From positions 1 through 21,899 of the forward strand of contig CAXRIA010000011.1 of the NCBI GenBank assembly GCA_964230805.1: 21,899 bases of DNA, written 5' to 3'. A model generated the notes under the pieces. It had not been told where the DNA came from and did not search any database. It was given only the letters and a program-made list of their open reading frames with translations. The DNA comes from Flavicella sp964230805. GTDB taxonomy: Bacteria; Bacteroidota; Bacteroidia; Flavobacteriales; Flavobacteriaceae. Shown one piece after another: positions 1-8,013 of the stretch (position 1 is the stretch's first letter; each line of letters starts with the position of its first letter). The position numbers and the translations under genes are program-made.

Positions 1-162
1 TTAGGTACGATGCTAATTCTCTGTCAATTCATGTTTTTGGCCTTAAAACCAAATTCATGGGTTTACTCTTTAATTTTACGCTGTCAATTTCAATATTCTC
101 AATGATCGTAGGATTCCTAAATTAAAATCCTCTTCTACTAAACAACTCATTATTGCTGTTAG
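1..162 (-). other. Probable 5' leader of a leftward rRNA operon (16S gene outside window)
   Basis: Downstream of the promoter, about 160 nt of minus-strand sequence has no credible ORF. It contains a stretch (ATTGACAGCGTAAAATTAAA, minus strand, about positions 73-92) that resembles, from memory, the conserved leader upstream of 16S rRNA genes in Flavobacteriaceae. The window ends before any 16S sequence would begin. It could instead be the leader of another stable RNA or of a protein gene. Confidence 0.5.
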
Positions 163-200
163 CGGGTGCAAATATAGAACCTCTTTTTGTTTTGACAATA
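160..200 (-). promoter_or_regulatory. Leftward Bacteroidota promoter, probably of an rRNA operon
   Basis: Read on the minus strand there is a perfect Bacteroidota promoter. The -33 TTG lies at 198-196, followed by a 19-nt spacer and the -7 box TATATTTG at 176-169. Transcription should start near 162. The AT-rich flank and the leader that follows suggest a strongly transcribed stable-RNA operon. The elements are seen directly; the rRNA assignment is inference. Confidence 0.7.
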
Positions 201-334
201 ACTTTTTTACCCTTTTTTGCCCTTTTTTTTTATCCAATCCTTTAGTCCCTTAGAAACAACTGTTTACATATCGAAAAAAACAAAGCTGCTTCTTGAAAAA
301 CTCATAACGCATGGGAAAGGGAGGGTAAACAAAC

Positions 335-1000
335 TTATTTCTTTTCTGGGTATTGAAAATCCCATGTTTTGGGAATTTTAAAATAATCAAAGGCCAGTTT
401 GGGACTTTCAAGCTCTATCAAATTGTCTCTCCAAGCTCTTTGCAATACATCCTCTATCATGTAGTCTTCTCTATTCACTGTTGGATCGTATGGAGTTTTT
501 AAAGATAGCTTAAACAGATTAGCAGTCGTATTGTACCAAAAAGCCTTCCATCCACTGCGCAAGTCTTTTACCAAGTCATAGACAACCACCCCTGTTTCAC
601 GATGAATAAGTTTAATTAAGATTCGACCTTCGGTTCGTGTGAGTTTTTTCAATTGCTCTGTAAACTCTTTTTCCATGTATTTCTGTACTCTTTTGACATA
701 CCTCCTCTTCTTACGCTTCGAAGAAATTCCATCCAAACGAGCATTCAAAACGTTTAACCTTTCTGCCGCTAGCTTTGCGTAGGGGTAAGCACGCAATACT
801 TTTTTTCGAAACCAGTAATAATAACGTTTGTCTTTGTAGGTTTTAAACTCCAGTTTTTTTATCAACTGAACCTCATTCAACTCTACCAACAAAGTGTCAC
901 CTTCGTACAAGGTGTATTTTTTAAAATCAAGAGAATCTTTGTCTTGGGCTGACAAAAAACCAAAACACAAACAAAAAAACAAACAAAAATGAAACCTCAT
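335..1000 (-). CDS. DUF4294 family secreted protein
   Basis: This 221-residue protein has an N-terminal hydrophobic signal peptide ending at Ser-Ala-Gln (residues 17-19), so the mature protein should start near residue 20 in the periplasm. The rest is soluble and very basic: a Lys/Arg-rich stretch at about 92-110 is followed by helices and a central segment with GRILIKLIHRETG. The overall pattern, including the YYYWFRKKVLRAYPYAKLAAERL region, matches my memory of DUF4294, a family confined to Bacteroidota with no established function. A minus-strand promoter (-7 TAAATTTG at 1027-1020, TTG at 1052-1050) lies just upstream, giving a leader of about a dozen nucleotides and supporting this start. 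It is divergent from the aminopeptidase gene. Family recognition is from memory; function is unknown. Confidence 0.82.
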   Translation of the reverse strand: MRFHFCLFFCLCFGFLSAQDKDSLDFKKYTLYEGDTLLVELNEVQLIKKLEFKTYKDKRYYYWFRKKVLRAYPYAKLAAERLNVLNARLDGISSKRKKRRYVKRVQKYMEKEFTEQLKKLTRTEGRILIKLIHRETGVVVYDLVKDLRSGWKAFWYNTTANLFKLSLKTPYDPTVNREDYMIEDVLQRAWRDNLIELESPKLAFDYFKIPKTWDFQYPEKK

Positions 1001-1019
1001 AAATAAAGACTAAGGAACA

Positions 1020-1052
1020 CAAATTTAATGATTTTCACCAAAGTACATTCAA
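1020..1052 (-). promoter_or_regulatory. Promoter of the DUF4294 gene
   Basis: On the minus strand a canonical -7 box TAAATTTG lies at 1027-1020, with a TTG 22 nt upstream at 1052-1050. The start codon at 1000 follows about 20 nt after the -7 box. The spacer is slightly longer than the usual 19-20 nt. Confidence 0.5.
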
Positions 1053-1084
1053 AAAAAAGAAGTTTCAAAAACAAAACCAAACTT

Positions 1085-1114
1085 TTGAACTACGGATTCA
1101 TTTTGTTACTTTTG
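1085..1114 (+). promoter_or_regulatory. Promoter of the M42 peptidase-Nudix operon
   Basis: TTG at 1085-1087 is separated by exactly 19 nt from TACTTTTG at 1107-1114, matching the Bacteroidota consensus TTG-N19-TAnnTTTG. Transcription should begin around 1120, upstream of the ATG at 1142 but downstream of the ATG at 1028. This decides the start of the peptidase gene. Confidence 0.72.
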
Positions 1115-1141
1115 GAACTTAATTTTAGACTAGAGCACACC

Positions 1142-2233
1142 ATGAGCAAAACACCAATATTAAACAAAAAATCAATTGAATTTCTTGAAAAATATTTAAA
1201 CAATGCCTCCCCCACGGGATATGAAAGTGAAGGACAGAAAATTTGGATGAATTATCTAAAACCCTATGTGGATGAGTTCATCACGGATTCCTACGGAACT
1301 GCCGTGGGAGTGATCAATCCCGATGCGGAATTCAAGGTTGTTATTGAAGGACATGCAGATGAAATTTCATGGTATGTCAACTACATCACACCTGAAGGAT
1401 TGATTTACGTCATTCGCAATGGTGGAAGCGATCATATCATAGCACCGTCAAAACGTGTAAATATTCATACCAAAAAAGGAATTGTCAAGGGCATTTTTGG
1501 ATGGCCTGCAATTCATACACGCTTGAAAGGAAAAGCCGAAGACACTCCAAAACTAGAAAATATTTTTATCGATGTAGGATGCAAGAGCAAAGAAGAAGTA
1601 GAAGCCTTGGGCGTACATGTAGGTTGTGTGATTACCTACCCCGATGAGTTTATGATATTAAATGAAAATAATTTTGTGTGCCGTGCTTTGGACAACCGAA
1701 TGGGTGGGTTTATGATTGCTGAAGTGGCGAGACTACTCAAAGAAAACGGTAAAAAACTACCTTTTGGATTGTACATTACCAATTCGGTACAAGAGGAAAT
1801 CGGATTGAGAGGTGCCGAAATGATTACGCAAACCATCAAACCAAATGTTGCCATCGTAACAGATGTTTGCCATGACACCACCACTCCAATGATTGAAAAA
1901 AAGACAGAAGGAGAAAACAAATGTGGAGACGGGCCTGTCATTTCTTATGCTCCTGCCATTCAACACAAGCTTAGGGAATTGATTATCGAAGCCGCAGAAG
2001 AAAATAACATCCCTTTCCAAAGACATGCCTCCTCAAGATCTACCGGTACCGATACGGATGCCTTTGCGTATTCGAACGGTGGCGTTCCGAGTGCACTCAT
2101 CTCTTTGGCATTGAGATACATGCACACTACAGTAGAAATGGTTGCCAAAGAAGATGTAGAGAATGTGATCAAATTAATCTACGAATCTTTACTTAAGATC
2201 GATCCTAAAAAGAGTTTTAGTTATTTTGACTGA
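1142..2233 (+). CDS. M42 family metallopeptidase (glutamyl aminopeptidase/endoglucanase type)
   Basis: The 363-residue product is a cytosolic dinuclear-metal aminopeptidase of family M42, the usual length for the family. Metal-ligand and catalytic motifs appear in order: GHADE (His71), RALDNR (Asp184, bridging), VQEEIG (Glu218/Glu219, catalytic base and ligand), VTDV (Asp241) and MHTTVE (His328). These enzymes form tetrahedral dodecamers that trim N-terminal residues from peptides. An in-frame ATG at 1028 would add 38 residues with no family resemblance, and that ATG sits inside the divergent promoter region; the promoter at 1085-1114 argues for 1142. The gene overlaps the Nudix gene downstream by 8 bp, so the two are probably translated from one mRNA. 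The exact peptide specificity cannot be read from sequence. Confidence 0.92.
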   Translation: MSKTPILNKKSIEFLEKYLNNASPTGYESEGQKIWMNYLKPYVDEFITDSYGTAVGVINPDAEFKVVIEGHADEISWYVNYITPEGLIYVIRNGGSDHIIAPSKRVNIHTKKGIVKGIFGWPAIHTRLKGKAEDTPKLENIFIDVGCKSKEEVEALGVHVGCVITYPDEFMILNENNFVCRALDNRMGGFMIAEVARLLKENGKKLPFGLYITNSVQEEIGLRGAEMITQTIKPNVAIVTDVCHDTTTPMIEKKTEGENKCGDGPVISYAPAIQHKLRELIIEAAEENNIPFQRHASSRSTGTDTDAFAYSNGGVPSALISLALRYMHTTVEMVAKEDVENVIKLIYESLLKIDPKKSFSYFD

Positions 2234-2780
2234 TGAATTGATTGACATATTAAATGAGGATTTATCTTATCAAAAAACTGCTTTAAAGTCAGAAGCTCAC
2301 AAATATGGATGGTTGCATGCAAGCGTCCATATTTGGTTTTATACCGAGAATAATGAATTGCTCTTTCAAAAAAGGAGTCCTACAAAAATTGCCTTCCCAA
2401 ACAAATGGGATGTCTCCGTAGCTGGACATATCGCAACCGGCGAAACTCCAGTATCAAGCGCGTTGAGAGAAATTGAAGAAGAAATTGGTTTGACTGTTAC
2501 TGAAAATGAATTGATTCCAATTGGTACTTTTCACGAAAAACACCGGCATAGCGTTGAATTTTTTGACAATGAAATACATTACATATTTTTAGGTAAATTG
2601 ACCAAAAATATTGATCAATTAAAAATTCAACAGGAAGAATTGATTGCTTTAAAATTGATCCCTCTTAAAGATTGTGAGCGTTTTTTAAAATCTCCTGCAG
2701 TTGCTATTGATTTTGTTTCGCACAGTAGCAAATATTATGAATTTGTATTCAATCAGATTCAAAAAAACACCTTCCATTAG
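2226..2780 (+). CDS. Nudix hydrolase, IDI/YfcD-like, TTG start
   Basis: The 184-residue protein carries a complete Nudix box at about residues 67-89: Gly, five residues, Glu, seven residues, then REIEEEIGL, which binds Mg2+ and positions the pyrophosphate for hydrolysis. The N-terminal pattern DELIDIL followed by KSEAHKYGWLHASVHIW matches the isopentenyl-diphosphate-isomerase-like branch of Nudix proteins, whose substrates are mostly unknown. The start codon is TTG at 2226, overlapping the last 8 nt of the peptidase gene. No in-frame ATG lies close by, and the family normally begins at this point, so I accept the TTG. The overlap implies translational coupling. The real substrate could be a nucleotide sugar, an isoprenoid diphosphate or a damaged nucleotide. 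Confidence 0.88.
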   Translation: MTDELIDILNEDLSYQKTALKSEAHKYGWLHASVHIWFYTENNELLFQKRSPTKIAFPNKWDVSVAGHIATGETPVSSALREIEEEIGLTVTENELIPIGTFHEKHRHSVEFFDNEIHYIFLGKLTKNIDQLKIQQEELIALKLIPLKDCERFLKSPAVAIDFVSHSSKYYEFVFNQIQKNTFH

Positions 2781-2937
2781 AATAAAAACATAGAAATATC
2801 CTCATTTCACAGACTGTTTGTTTTATTTCTATCAGCCGAGTAAAAGTCCCGCTTCTCAAAAATAGTTTTCGTTCGGATGTAAGCAATTGCATTGATTTTC
2901 GCCAAACTACATAGAAAATTAATAAACGCTCAAAAAA

Positions 2938-3492
2938 ATGAAAACAATTATTTTACTGACAAAATGTATTTTATCTATCTCCTTATTTTTTTTGATTGGC
3001 TGCTCCGAAGAAACTGTGTTACCCGAAGAAAATCGAGATGACAATCAAGAAGAAGTAGAGCAGCCCGATACAAGCAATAATGCTGCTCCCACATTTACAT
3101 TAAAAGACACCAATGGTTCGGATGTTAGTCTTTCTACATACGATGGAAAAGTGATTGTTTTGTTCTTTTTGGGGAGTGGATGCCCCTCTTGCAGGGCTGT
3201 TGCTCCGAAAATTCAAAATCAAATAGTGAATGTTTTTTCTTCAAATGAGGTCATCGTATTGGGACTTGACCAATGGGATGGGAATTCAGCGGCTGTGACT
3301 AATTTTAAATCGGTGTCACAGGTTACATTCCCGCTTCTTTTAAATGCAAGCGATATTGCTCGCCAATACGAAACAACATACGACAGGCTTATTGTGATTG
3401 ACAAAAATGGAAATATCCATTTCAAAGGAGACAATCTTGCCTCGCAAAATTTGCCAAGAGTCGTTGAAGAAATCAACAATCTATTGAACTAA
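2938..3492 (+). CDS. Thioredoxin-fold lipoprotein (peroxiredoxin/TlpA-like)
   Basis: This 184-residue protein starts with a hydrophobic signal and a lipobox (LIGC) with Cys22 as the lipidated residue. Residues 23-25 (Ser-Glu-Glu) and the acidic linker to about residue 47 resemble Bacteroidota signals for export of lipoproteins to the outer-membrane surface. From residue 50 on there is an AhpC/TSA-Redoxin thioredoxin fold (PTFTLKDTNGSDVSL, then KVIVLFFLGSGCPSCR) with a CPSC redox motif at 82-85. It probably acts as a disulfide reductase or peroxiredoxin-like enzyme in the envelope. The next gene, 15 bp downstream, is another thioredoxin-like protein and then an outer-membrane barrel, suggesting one operon. 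The exact substrate is unknown. Confidence 0.85.
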   Translation: MKTIILLTKCILSISLFFLIGCSEETVLPEENRDDNQEEVEQPDTSNNAAPTFTLKDTNGSDVSLSTYDGKVIVLFFLGSGCPSCRAVAPKIQNQIVNVFSSNEVIVLGLDQWDGNSAAVTNFKSVSQVTFPLLLNASDIARQYETTYDRLIVIDKNGNIHFKGDNLASQNLPRVVEEINNLLN

Positions 3493-3507
3493 TACAGAAA
3501 TAACAGA

Positions 3508-4005
3508 ATGATGAAATTCAAGATATTATTGCTATCTATAGTTATGGGTCAACTTTCCTTTTCACAATCCGTTCGTGATTTTACACTAAACAATACAGAT
3601 GGCGAAATCAAGACATACGATGAGTTGAAAGGGGAAAAACTAACGATCATTGACCTTTGGGCTTCTTGGTGCAAACCGTGTTTGAAAGCCATGCCTAAAA
3701 TCGATATCATTTACAAAGAGTACAAAGCAAATGGCGTGGAAGTAATCGGTATCAATACGGACGGACCGCGAAGTATTTCAAAAGTAAAACCCATAGTAAA
3801 AGTTTTAGATCTTTCTTATCCCAATCTGACCGACACAAACAATGCTGTGATGAAAGATTTGGAGGTAGCTTCTCTTCCCACTTTACTCCTGGTTGACAAT
3901 AAAAACAATATTATTTACCGACATGAAGGGTATTCCTCGGGAGATGAAGTAGCCCTGAAAAATAAAATAGACGAACTTCTTAGAAATACGAAATTGCAAC
4001 CCTAA
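3508..4005 (+). CDS. TlpA-like periplasmic thioredoxin
   Basis: This 165-residue protein has a short signal peptide ending near SFSQ (residue 20) and a TlpA/ResA-type thioredoxin domain. The redox motif is in WASWCKPC, with Cys55 and Cys58. The insertion segment VEVIGINTDG and the loop before cis-proline (ASLPT, near residue 129) are typical of the family. Such proteins keep periplasmic cysteines reduced, for instance in cytochrome c maturation. Here the neighbours are a redox lipoprotein and an outer-membrane barrel with a cysteine pair, so the substrate may be a cell-envelope protein. Two Met codons stand at the start (3508 and 3511); either is possible. Confidence 0.88.
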   Translation: MMKFKILLLSIVMGQLSFSQSVRDFTLNNTDGEIKTYDELKGEKLTIIDLWASWCKPCLKAMPKIDIIYKEYKANGVEVIGINTDGPRSISKVKPIVKVLDLSYPNLTDTNNAVMKDLEVASLPTLLLVDNKNNIIYRHEGYSSGDEVALKNKIDELLRNTKLQP

Positions 4006-4070
4006 ATTATCAATGCAACATTTTTAGTCAGTCATAATGTTTGAATCATTCCACTCACTTTTCCTAGGAA

Positions 4071-5534
4071 ATGAAATACTTTTTAACCATTCTTACGCTC
4101 TTTTTTTATGCACCCATAATCGCTCAATTTTCTGGAAGTAATTTGACGGAATTACAATATGGAAAACTCCCAAACGATCCCGAAAGTTTTGGTTCTATTT
4201 ACAACAAACTGAATCTTAACTATGGGTATGAAAATTTCAAAATTAGTGCAGGAGCCCAATTTTATCAAACACCCTATTCCGAAAGAAATTACTTTGAATA
4301 CGCGTGGATAAATACCAATTATCGGAATAAAGGATGGCATATAAGTATTGGAAATTTTAATGAAACCATTGGAAGAGGCCTATTAGTTCGATCGTATGAA
4401 ATTCCGGGCGCATTGCTAGAAGATGTGACTTTTAGAAGTAAAAATTACTTCTATCGAGATATCCTCGGAGGTTCCGTAGCATTCAAAAACAAAAAGTACT
4501 TTGTAAAAGGAGTGTGGGGCTATGCATTGAACAATGTAATTCCTCCCACACAAGATTTTGACATGAGACGAGAGGATGCAATCATTGCTTTTTCGGGTGG
4601 CTACCATTTTTATAAACAAACTTTTGAAGCAACGATTTTAAAGGTAAATAGCAACAGTAGTGAGGCATTGTATGGGCTTGGAGGCTTATCTGGAACAATG
4701 AACCCTTCTCTTTCTTACTATGCGGCTTATTCGTTTTATTTAGACGGTACCTTTACCGATTACAACATATCAAATACGTATGCTTTGTATGGGAGCTTGA
4801 ATTATACGGAAGGAAAATTTGGCGGTAGTTTTGAGGTAAAATATTACCGAAATTTTTTAATTGGAACGGGAATCAATGAACCCCCAGCTTTGGTGAAAGA
4901 ACATACTTCCAAGTTATTAAACAGGAGCACCCATGTGTTAATTCCTCAAAACGAAAAAGGTGTGCAATTCGAGACCTACTATCAACCCAGTTTGTACACG
5001 AACTTTGCTCTAAACTACACAACAGCAAACAATAATTTTGAAGAACAAACCTTTCGATATCGAGAAATGTTTCTTGAGATCGCTACAAGTACTGGAAAAG
5101 GCACCGACTTGAAATTTTTTATGGATTTTGCGAAAGACCCCTTTAAAGGGGAAGACGACAGAATATCAACAGGAGCTTATATTGAACAAGCGATTCATAA
5201 CAACCGATACGGCGTAAAATTAGAAAGTGAATGGCAACAATTTGACAGAGATAATAAAAATGTGCAAAATATTGCCAATACCCTGACTTTTCGAAAAGAA
5301 TCTAAAATTCACCTAAGTATTCTATCCGAAATTAGTACAGACCCTTTTTTACTCCGTGAACACACATCTAAAAAATCATGGTTCGGTGGCAGTCTTAAAT
5401 ATCAATTAAACAACAAACATTCTTTTCTATTCTTTGCCGGTGAACGCCGTGGAGGACCGGCATGTAATGCGGGTGTTTGCTATGAAGTACTCGATTTTAA
5501 AGGGATTGAATTACGATGGAATGCAAGGTTTTAA
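4071..5534 (+). CDS. Outer-membrane beta-barrel protein, DUF6029-like
   Basis: The 487-residue protein begins with a signal peptide ending at IIAQ (about residue 19) and continues as alternating aromatic/polar strands (for instance KLNLNYGYENFKISAGAQF), typical of a large outer-membrane barrel, ending with a C-terminal Phe. The N-terminal SGSNLTELQYG segment and the C-terminal GERRGGPACNAGVC match my memory of DUF6029, a Bacteroidota family of unknown function. Only two cysteines stand near the C-terminus (465 and 470), placed so that they could form a disulfide. It is preceded by two thioredoxin-fold genes with a 65-bp gap, so an operon is likely. Recognition is moderate; the barrel assignment is stronger than the family name. 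Confidence 0.72.
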   Translation: MKYFLTILTLFFYAPIIAQFSGSNLTELQYGKLPNDPESFGSIYNKLNLNYGYENFKISAGAQFYQTPYSERNYFEYAWINTNYRNKGWHISIGNFNETIGRGLLVRSYEIPGALLEDVTFRSKNYFYRDILGGSVAFKNKKYFVKGVWGYALNNVIPPTQDFDMRREDAIIAFSGGYHFYKQTFEATILKVNSNSSEALYGLGGLSGTMNPSLSYYAAYSFYLDGTFTDYNISNTYALYGSLNYTEGKFGGSFEVKYYRNFLIGTGINEPPALVKEHTSKLLNRSTHVLIPQNEKGVQFETYYQPSLYTNFALNYTTANNNFEEQTFRYREMFLEIATSTGKGTDLKFFMDFAKDPFKGEDDRISTGAYIEQAIHNNRYGVKLESEWQQFDRDNKNVQNIANTLTFRKESKIHLSILSEISTDPFLLREHTSKKSWFGGSLKYQLNNKHSFLFFAGERRGGPACNAGVCYEVLDFKGIELRWNARF

Positions 5535-5537
5535 ATC

Positions 5538-5566
5538 TGATTCGAAAACGAATTTTATTTTATTTT
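5538..5566 (+). terminator. Weak terminator candidate between convergent genes
   Basis: ATTCG-AAAA-CGAAT (5540-5553) forms a 5-bp stem, followed by a T-rich stretch broken by two A residues. It lies between the converging barrel gene and acs. The stem is short, so termination here is uncertain. Confidence 0.3.
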
Positions 5567-5603
5567 GGTCAATGAAAAGACATCAAGAAAACACTACACT
5601 CGA

Positions 5604-7511
5604 TTAGAGGGCATTGTCCATGATGTCCTGAACCACTTCTGGATTCAACAAAGTAGAAGTATCTCCTAAATTTGAAGTGTCTTTTGAAGCAATTTTACGT
5701 AAAATTCTTCGCATGATTTTTCCACTTCTGGTTTTTGGCAACCCTACCGTAAATTGGATTTTATCCAGCTTGGCAATGGGTCCAATGTGTTCGGTGATAA
5801 TTTGATTGATCTCCTTTCTTACATTGTTATGGTCTCTTGATTCTCCTGTCTCTTTTAAAATCACATACCCATACAAAGCATTTCCTTTGATATCATGAGG
5901 AAATCCAACAATAGCGGACTCCGCCACCGCGGGGTGCTCATTAATGGCATCCTCAATAGGTGCCGTTCCTAAATTATGTCCAGATACGATAATGACATCA
6001 TCTACTCTTCCTGTAATTCTATAATACCCTACAGCATCTCTTAGCGCTCCGTCCCCCGTAAAATAATTCCCCTCATAGGCAGAGAAATAGGTATCCTTAT
6101 ATCGTTGGTGATTCCCCCAAATCGTCCTAGCAATAGAGGGCCACGGAAATTTCACGCACAATCGACCTTCGACTTGATTCCCTTTGAGCTCCTCTCCATT
6201 TTCGTCCATCAATGCCGGTTGAATGCCCGGAAAGGGCAAAGTTGCATACGTTGGAATTGTAGGTGTCACATAAGGCAAGGGAGAAACCATAATGCCACCT
6301 GTTTCTGTTTGCCACCAGGTATCAACAATTGGACTTTTCTTTTTTCCTACATTGTCATTGTACCAATGCCATGCTTCTTCGTTAATCGGCTCTCCTACGG
6401 AACCCAACACTTTTAAAGAAGAAAGGTCATACCGCTCTATGAAATCTAATTTTTCCTTCGCCAAAGCTCTGATGGCTGTCGGAGCCGTATAAAACTGAGT
6501 CACCTTGTGTTTTTCAATGACTTCCCAAAAACGTCCAAAATCTGGATAACTTGGAACACCTTCAAACATAACAGTAGTCGCTCCGTTGGCTAAGGGACCA
6601 TACACAATATAACTGTGTCCCGTAATCCAGCCAATGTCAGCCGTACACCAATAGACGTCATTGGTACGGTAATTAAAGATATTTTTGAACGTATGTGCCG
6701 TGTAAACCATATACCCCGCTGTGGTATGTACCATTCCCTTGGGCTGTCCAGTGGACCCTGAAGTATACAAAATAAAGAGTGGATCTTCTGCATCCATAAT
6801 CTCGGGTTCACACTCTTTGGATGCATTGTCTAGCAATGGCTGTAACCATTGATCGCGGCCTTTTTTCATCGAAATGTTTGAATGAATTCTTTTGGCAACC
6901 AAAACATTGGCCACTCCCGGACATTCTTCCAACGCCTCATCTACAATACCTTTCAAGTCAATTGTTTTTTTTCCTCGGTACGAACCGTCAGAAGTAACCA
7001 CCATTTTGCAGTCCGAATCGTTGATTCGTGTTGCCAAGGCCGTTGCTGAAAATCCCGCAAAGACAACCGAATGTATGGCTCCTATCCTTGCACATGCGAG
7101 CACTGAAATGGCCAATTCAGGAATCATTGGCAAATAAATACACACACGATCTCCTTTTTGAATACCTTGCGCCTTGAGCACATTTGCAAATTGATTGACG
7201 CGTTCATACAATCTATTATAGGTAATATGCTGTGCCTCTTCATCCACATTGTTCGGTTCAAACAAAATGGCGGTTTTCTGACCATTTGTTCGCAAATGAC
7301 GATCGATACAGTTTTCTGTAATGTTCAGTTTGGCTCCCTCATACCATTTGATTTCGGGTTTGGAAAAATCCCAATGCAACACCTTGTCCCATCTTTTTCG
7401 CCACACAAAATGCTCTTCTGCGATCTCTTCCCAAAATATTTCGGGTTCTCGCACTGATTTACGATACACTTTGTAGTACTCCTCTAAGTGTTTTATGTGA
7501 TAATTACTCAT
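5604..7511 (-). CDS. acs: Acetyl-CoA synthetase (AMP-forming)
   Basis: The 635-residue enzyme activates acetate to acetyl-CoA through acetyl-AMP in the cytosol, allowing acetate scavenging and supply of acetyl-CoA. Motifs in order: ATP-binding loop YTSGSTGQPKG (249-259), acetate-pocket and A5 motif DTWWQTETGG (397-406), hinge region ITGRVDDVI (about 499-507), the CoA/ATP segment SGHNLGTAPIED (510-521), and the C-terminal PKTRSGKIMRR with Lys598, the conserved lysine that is acetylated in homologues to switch the enzyme off. Length is normal. The segment at 510-521 has Asn and Pro where enterobacterial Acs has Arg and Glu, a variation I believe is usual in Bacteroidota. A consensus promoter lies at 7631-7660. 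No deacetylase or acetyltransferase gene is nearby. Confidence 0.97.
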   Translation of the reverse strand: MSNYHIKHLEEYYKVYRKSVREPEIFWEEIAEEHFVWRKRWDKVLHWDFSKPEIKWYEGAKLNITENCIDRHLRTNGQKTAILFEPNNVDEEAQHITYNRLYERVNQFANVLKAQGIQKGDRVCIYLPMIPELAISVLACARIGAIHSVVFAGFSATALATRINDSDCKMVVTSDGSYRGKKTIDLKGIVDEALEECPGVANVLVAKRIHSNISMKKGRDQWLQPLLDNASKECEPEIMDAEDPLFILYTSGSTGQPKGMVHTTAGYMVYTAHTFKNIFNYRTNDVYWCTADIGWITGHSYIVYGPLANGATTVMFEGVPSYPDFGRFWEVIEKHKVTQFYTAPTAIRALAKEKLDFIERYDLSSLKVLGSVGEPINEEAWHWYNDNVGKKKSPIVDTWWQTETGGIMVSPLPYVTPTIPTYATLPFPGIQPALMDENGEELKGNQVEGRLCVKFPWPSIARTIWGNHQRYKDTYFSAYEGNYFTGDGALRDAVGYYRITGRVDDVIIVSGHNLGTAPIEDAINEHPAVAESAIVGFPHDIKGNALYGYVILKETGESRDHNNVRKEINQIITEHIGPIAKLDKIQFTVGLPKTRSGKIMRRILRKIASKDTSNLGDTSTLLNPEVVQDIMDNAL

Positions 7512-7630
7512 TTTTATAAAATTTATTTCTCAATAACGAATAGGTTCTACCTTCAAAATCGGGGTAAAGTTAACAACTCTTGTTTCTGCACTCCTTAATA
7601 TATAGTACAAACGAGAGGAGGCAAGCCTTT

Positions 7631-7660
7631 CAAAAATACATTTTTTCAAAGAAAAAACAA
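7631..7660 (-). promoter_or_regulatory. acs promoter
   Basis: On the minus strand TTG (7660-7658) and TATTTTTG (7638-7631) are separated by exactly 19 nt, a perfect Bacteroidota promoter. Transcription should start near 7624, leaving a leader of about 113 nt before acs. Confidence 0.68.
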
Positions 7661-7745
7661 CCCAATGCACAAACATGTCATTATACGAGCACCCATTGAG
7701 AGAAATAACCTGCTTTTAATTTAGGATTCTGTAACCCAATTTTAA

Positions 7746-7768
7746 GCGTTTTCAATAGACGAAAACGC
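7746..7768. repeat. Inverted repeat, candidate operator upstream of acs
   Basis: GCGTTTTC (7746-7753) and GAAAACGC (7761-7768) form a perfect 8-bp dyad with a 7-nt centre (AATAGAC). It has no T-tract, so it is more like a protein-binding site than a terminator. It lies about 90 bp upstream of the acs -33 element. Confidence 0.45.
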
Positions 7769-7937
7769 ATACCAGAAAGATTTATTTTAGAAAAAACGCC
7801 GAAATAAAAAAAACGATTGCCGGCTGACAGTAAAAAAACTGCGAAAACATAGCATCATACATGTACTAATATTAGATTCGAAGCTATTTCCTTAGAAAAT
7901 ACGAAAAATGAAAAAAAAATGCATTTTTATCATATTC

Positions 7938-7962
7938 TTAACAAAATTAACAATTTTTAACA
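7938..7962 (+). repeat. Three phased TTAACA direct repeats
   Basis: TTAACA occurs at 7938-7943, 7947-7952 and 7957-7962, so the copies start 9 and 10 bp apart, on nearly the same face of the helix. Such direct repeats are the form of site used by OmpR/PhoB-type response regulators. The AT-rich context means chance is possible. Confidence 0.4.
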
Positions 7963-8013
7963 TTTTCTCTACCATAGAAACGCCTCATCTCTTGTAAAAT
8001 TATCATTTCCTCT

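Noticed and set aside
1028..1141. N-terminal extension of the M42 peptidase from the ATG at 1028
   Set aside because: The 38 residues have no family resemblance, the ATG lies within the divergent promoters, and the consensus promoter at 1085-1114 would start transcription after it.
7915..7928. Palindrome AAAAATGCATTTTT as an operator
   Set aside because: It is mostly A and T runs around TGCA and likely to arise by chance in this AT-rich region.
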